Shown here in pieces: positions 6,589-7,771 of a stretch of DNA of 7,771 nt. Each line of letters starts with the position of its first letter. Within the stretch, counting starts at the first letter, position 1. The stretch lies in assembly GCA_016302705.1 (NCBI GenBank), contig JAEDNC010000041.1:1-7771 (forward strand), given 5' to 3'. The notes beneath the pieces are model-generated. The model was given only the letters and a program-made list of their open reading frames with translations. It was not told the DNA's origin and ran no database searches. This stretch comes from Bacilli bacterium. GTDB lineage: Bacteria > Bacillota_I > Bacilli_A > RFN20 > CAG-826. The position numbers and the translations under genes are program-made.

Positions 6589-7764
6589 TTAGAGATCGTA
6601 AAGTTGATCTACAACACGATATTCACTGTTGTTTGGCTTAACGATTTCAACATCATCATTGATCTTGTTAGTGAAGTTAAGATCCATTGTTCTGACCCAT
6701 GGAGTTTTCTCAAGAGTGTATGACATAGTGAACTTTAATGTTTCATGGACACACACACCATTAAGGAAACAGAATGTGCCAGTAATGACTGACTTATAGC
6801 TTGTACCCGCTGGAATCTCATAGTTAGATTCTAAGTCAGGGTCAATAGAGTCCATTGAACTTTGAGAAAGGGAGAAGATAAGGAGTTTGTTTTCATCATC
6901 GGAATAGATACCATGATCCTTAAATCCAACACCATCTTCAAGTGTGTCTTTTTCTAAACAAATGTCACGATTTTGAGTAATGATTGCTGCTTCAGCGTTT
7001 GTAAAGAGATTGTTAAGTGTATCAGTCGCAGAAACAATACGCTTTTGACCAATGTAACTTTGAGTTGGAATAGACATCATTTTCTTTGTTCCATTCATGT
7101 CATGGTATAAATGTGTAAAGTAATCTGCATCTGTATAGAAGGTCCAACCATATTGAGTTGGTTCCCAATTAGCTTCTGGAGCCTTCATTTGAAGTTCATA
7201 TCCGTTTAAAGAAATAAATCCTTCATTATCAGAAACAACATAGACACAATCATCGTGATATCCTTTTTGTTCGACATCTTTGATTGTGTAAACGGTGTTT
7301 CTCACTTCGCGAACATTAAATCTTTCAACTTCTCCCACTGCTTTTTGCATAGCAACTTGCTCATTAACCATAGCAGTGATTTTTGCTTTTTGAGATTTGT
7401 TTTTCTTATCGTAAGCGTCTCCAACGTAAACCGGAATCTTTCTTTCATATTTTCCTGAGGAAATTGTGATTGTTGCGATTCCACCACTAACGCCTCTAAC
7501 ATTACCTATACTATCAACAGAAGCAACCGCAGTGTTGCTAGATGTGAATTTAATATCTTCATCTCTAGCAGCACTTGGTAAAACTGTTAATTCAAGAGCT
7601 TTTGTTTGTCCAGCAACTAAAGCAATGGAATATGTGTTCAAATAAATCTCTGAAACAGATTCGCTTTTAAATCTAACTGCAGGAACAGTGATTTGTTTGT
7701 TACAACTTGAGATAGTTAAAGCGATAACCGCACTTCCTAATAAGCGAATAAATTTTGTATTCAT
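6589..7764 (-). CDS. Surface lipoprotein with one Ig-like (BIG2-type) domain, function unknown
   Basis: This 391-residue protein is exported. It has a short signal peptide (residues 1-20: basic NTKFIR, hydrophobic LLGSAVIALT) and a lipobox ISSC, so Cys21 should be lipidated and the protein anchored on the outer face of the membrane. Residues about 37-114 form a bacterial Ig-like group 2 domain: LVAGQTKAL, then TVLPSAARDEDI, FTSSN, VASVDS, GNVRGVSGG and ATITI are the characteristic series. A Lys-rich linker (118-128) and a helical stretch (about 125-148) follow. The remainder to 391 is beta-rich, acidic and aromatic, with cysteines at 173, 269, 332 and 338. I do not recognise it. It is not a solute-binding protein of the OppA type: it is too short and the characteristic segments are missing. 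Only 7 nt upstream of the ATG are visible and they contain no ribosome binding site, so the start rests on the signal peptide. It is transcribed separately from opp by virtue of the terminator. Confidence 0.85.
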   Translation of the reverse strand: MNTKFIRLLGSAVIALTISSCNKQITVPAVRFKSESVSEIYLNTYSIALVAGQTKALELTVLPSAARDEDIKFTSSNTAVASVDSIGNVRGVSGGIATITISSGKYERKIPVYVGDAYDKKNKSQKAKITAMVNEQVAMQKAVGEVERFNVREVRNTVYTIKDVEQKGYHDDCVYVVSDNEGFISLNGYELQMKAPEANWEPTQYGWTFYTDADYFTHLYHDMNGTKKMMSIPTQSYIGQKRIVSATDTLNNLFTNAEAAIITQNRDICLEKDTLEDGVGFKDHGIYSDDENKLLIFSLSQSSMDSIDPDLESNYEIPAGTSYKSVITGTFCFLNGVCVHETLKFTMSYTLEKTPWVRTMDLNFTNKINDDVEIVKPNNSEYRVVDQLYDL

Positions 7765-7771
7765 AATTTTA

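Noticed and set aside
6589..7764. The lipoprotein as the Opp peptide-binding subunit (OppA)
   Set aside because: It is shorter than OppA (about 500-600 residues), has a BIG2 domain after the lipobox, lacks recognisable SBP_bac_5 segments, and is separated from opp by a terminator.
1279..7764. Genetic code 4 (UGA read as Trp), as in mycoplasmas
   Set aside because: All genes read through without needing UGA, tryptophan is consistently TGG, and the visible stops are TAA, so the standard bacterial code suffices.

Overview
The window carries most of an oligopeptide ABC transporter operon (opp) on the minus strand, read from high to low coordinates as oppB, oppC, oppD, oppF. The last gene runs off the left edge. 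Upstream lies a separate gene for a surface lipoprotein with an Ig-like domain, which also starts close to the window edge. The DNA is AT-rich. Ribosome binding sites are AAAGGAGG-like, all four visible stop codons are TAA, and tryptophan is written TGG throughout. UGA therefore need not be read as Trp, which argues against Mycoplasma/Spiroplasma-type code 4. The C-terminal part of OppD resembles, from memory, the AmiE/OppD proteins of Bacilli. Together this suggests a low-GC Firmicute, perhaps a host-associated Bacilli, Erysipelotrichia or RF39-like lineage. The exact taxon is inference.

Layout: 7764-6589 encodes a lipoprotein with a lipobox Cys at residue 21, one BIG2-like domain and a long C-terminal part I do not recognise. 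A Rho-independent terminator at 6567-6537 closes it. The intergenic stretch 6536-6353 holds a 6-bp-arm palindrome (6433-6449), a good sigma-A-type promoter (-35 at 6429-6424, -10 at 6406-6401), an AT-only-loop hairpin in the leader and the oppB ribosome binding site. The four opp genes follow with almost no gaps: 2 nt between oppB and oppC, a 1-nt TAATG overlap between oppC and oppD, and an 8-nt overlap between oppD and oppF. They are very likely one translationally coupled transcript.

OppB and OppC form the membrane channel, and OppD and OppF are the paired ATPases. All core motifs of both ATPases are intact. What stands out is that three of the four subunits are enlarged by insertions at defined points. 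OppC has about 415 extra extracytoplasmic residues between its first membrane helix and the FGTDKTGRD motif. OppD has about 245 residues of Lys/Glu/Ala-rich predicted coiled coil between the Q-loop and the signature motif. OppF has about 160 residues of a different coiled coil between Walker A and the Q-loop. The OppD and OppF insertions sit at different places in the fold, so they were probably gained independently, yet both would project into the cytoplasm beside the same ATPase pair. No oppA (peptide-binding protein) lies next to the operon within the window.

Nothing here looks like a mobile element, CRISPR array, RNA gene or phage region.
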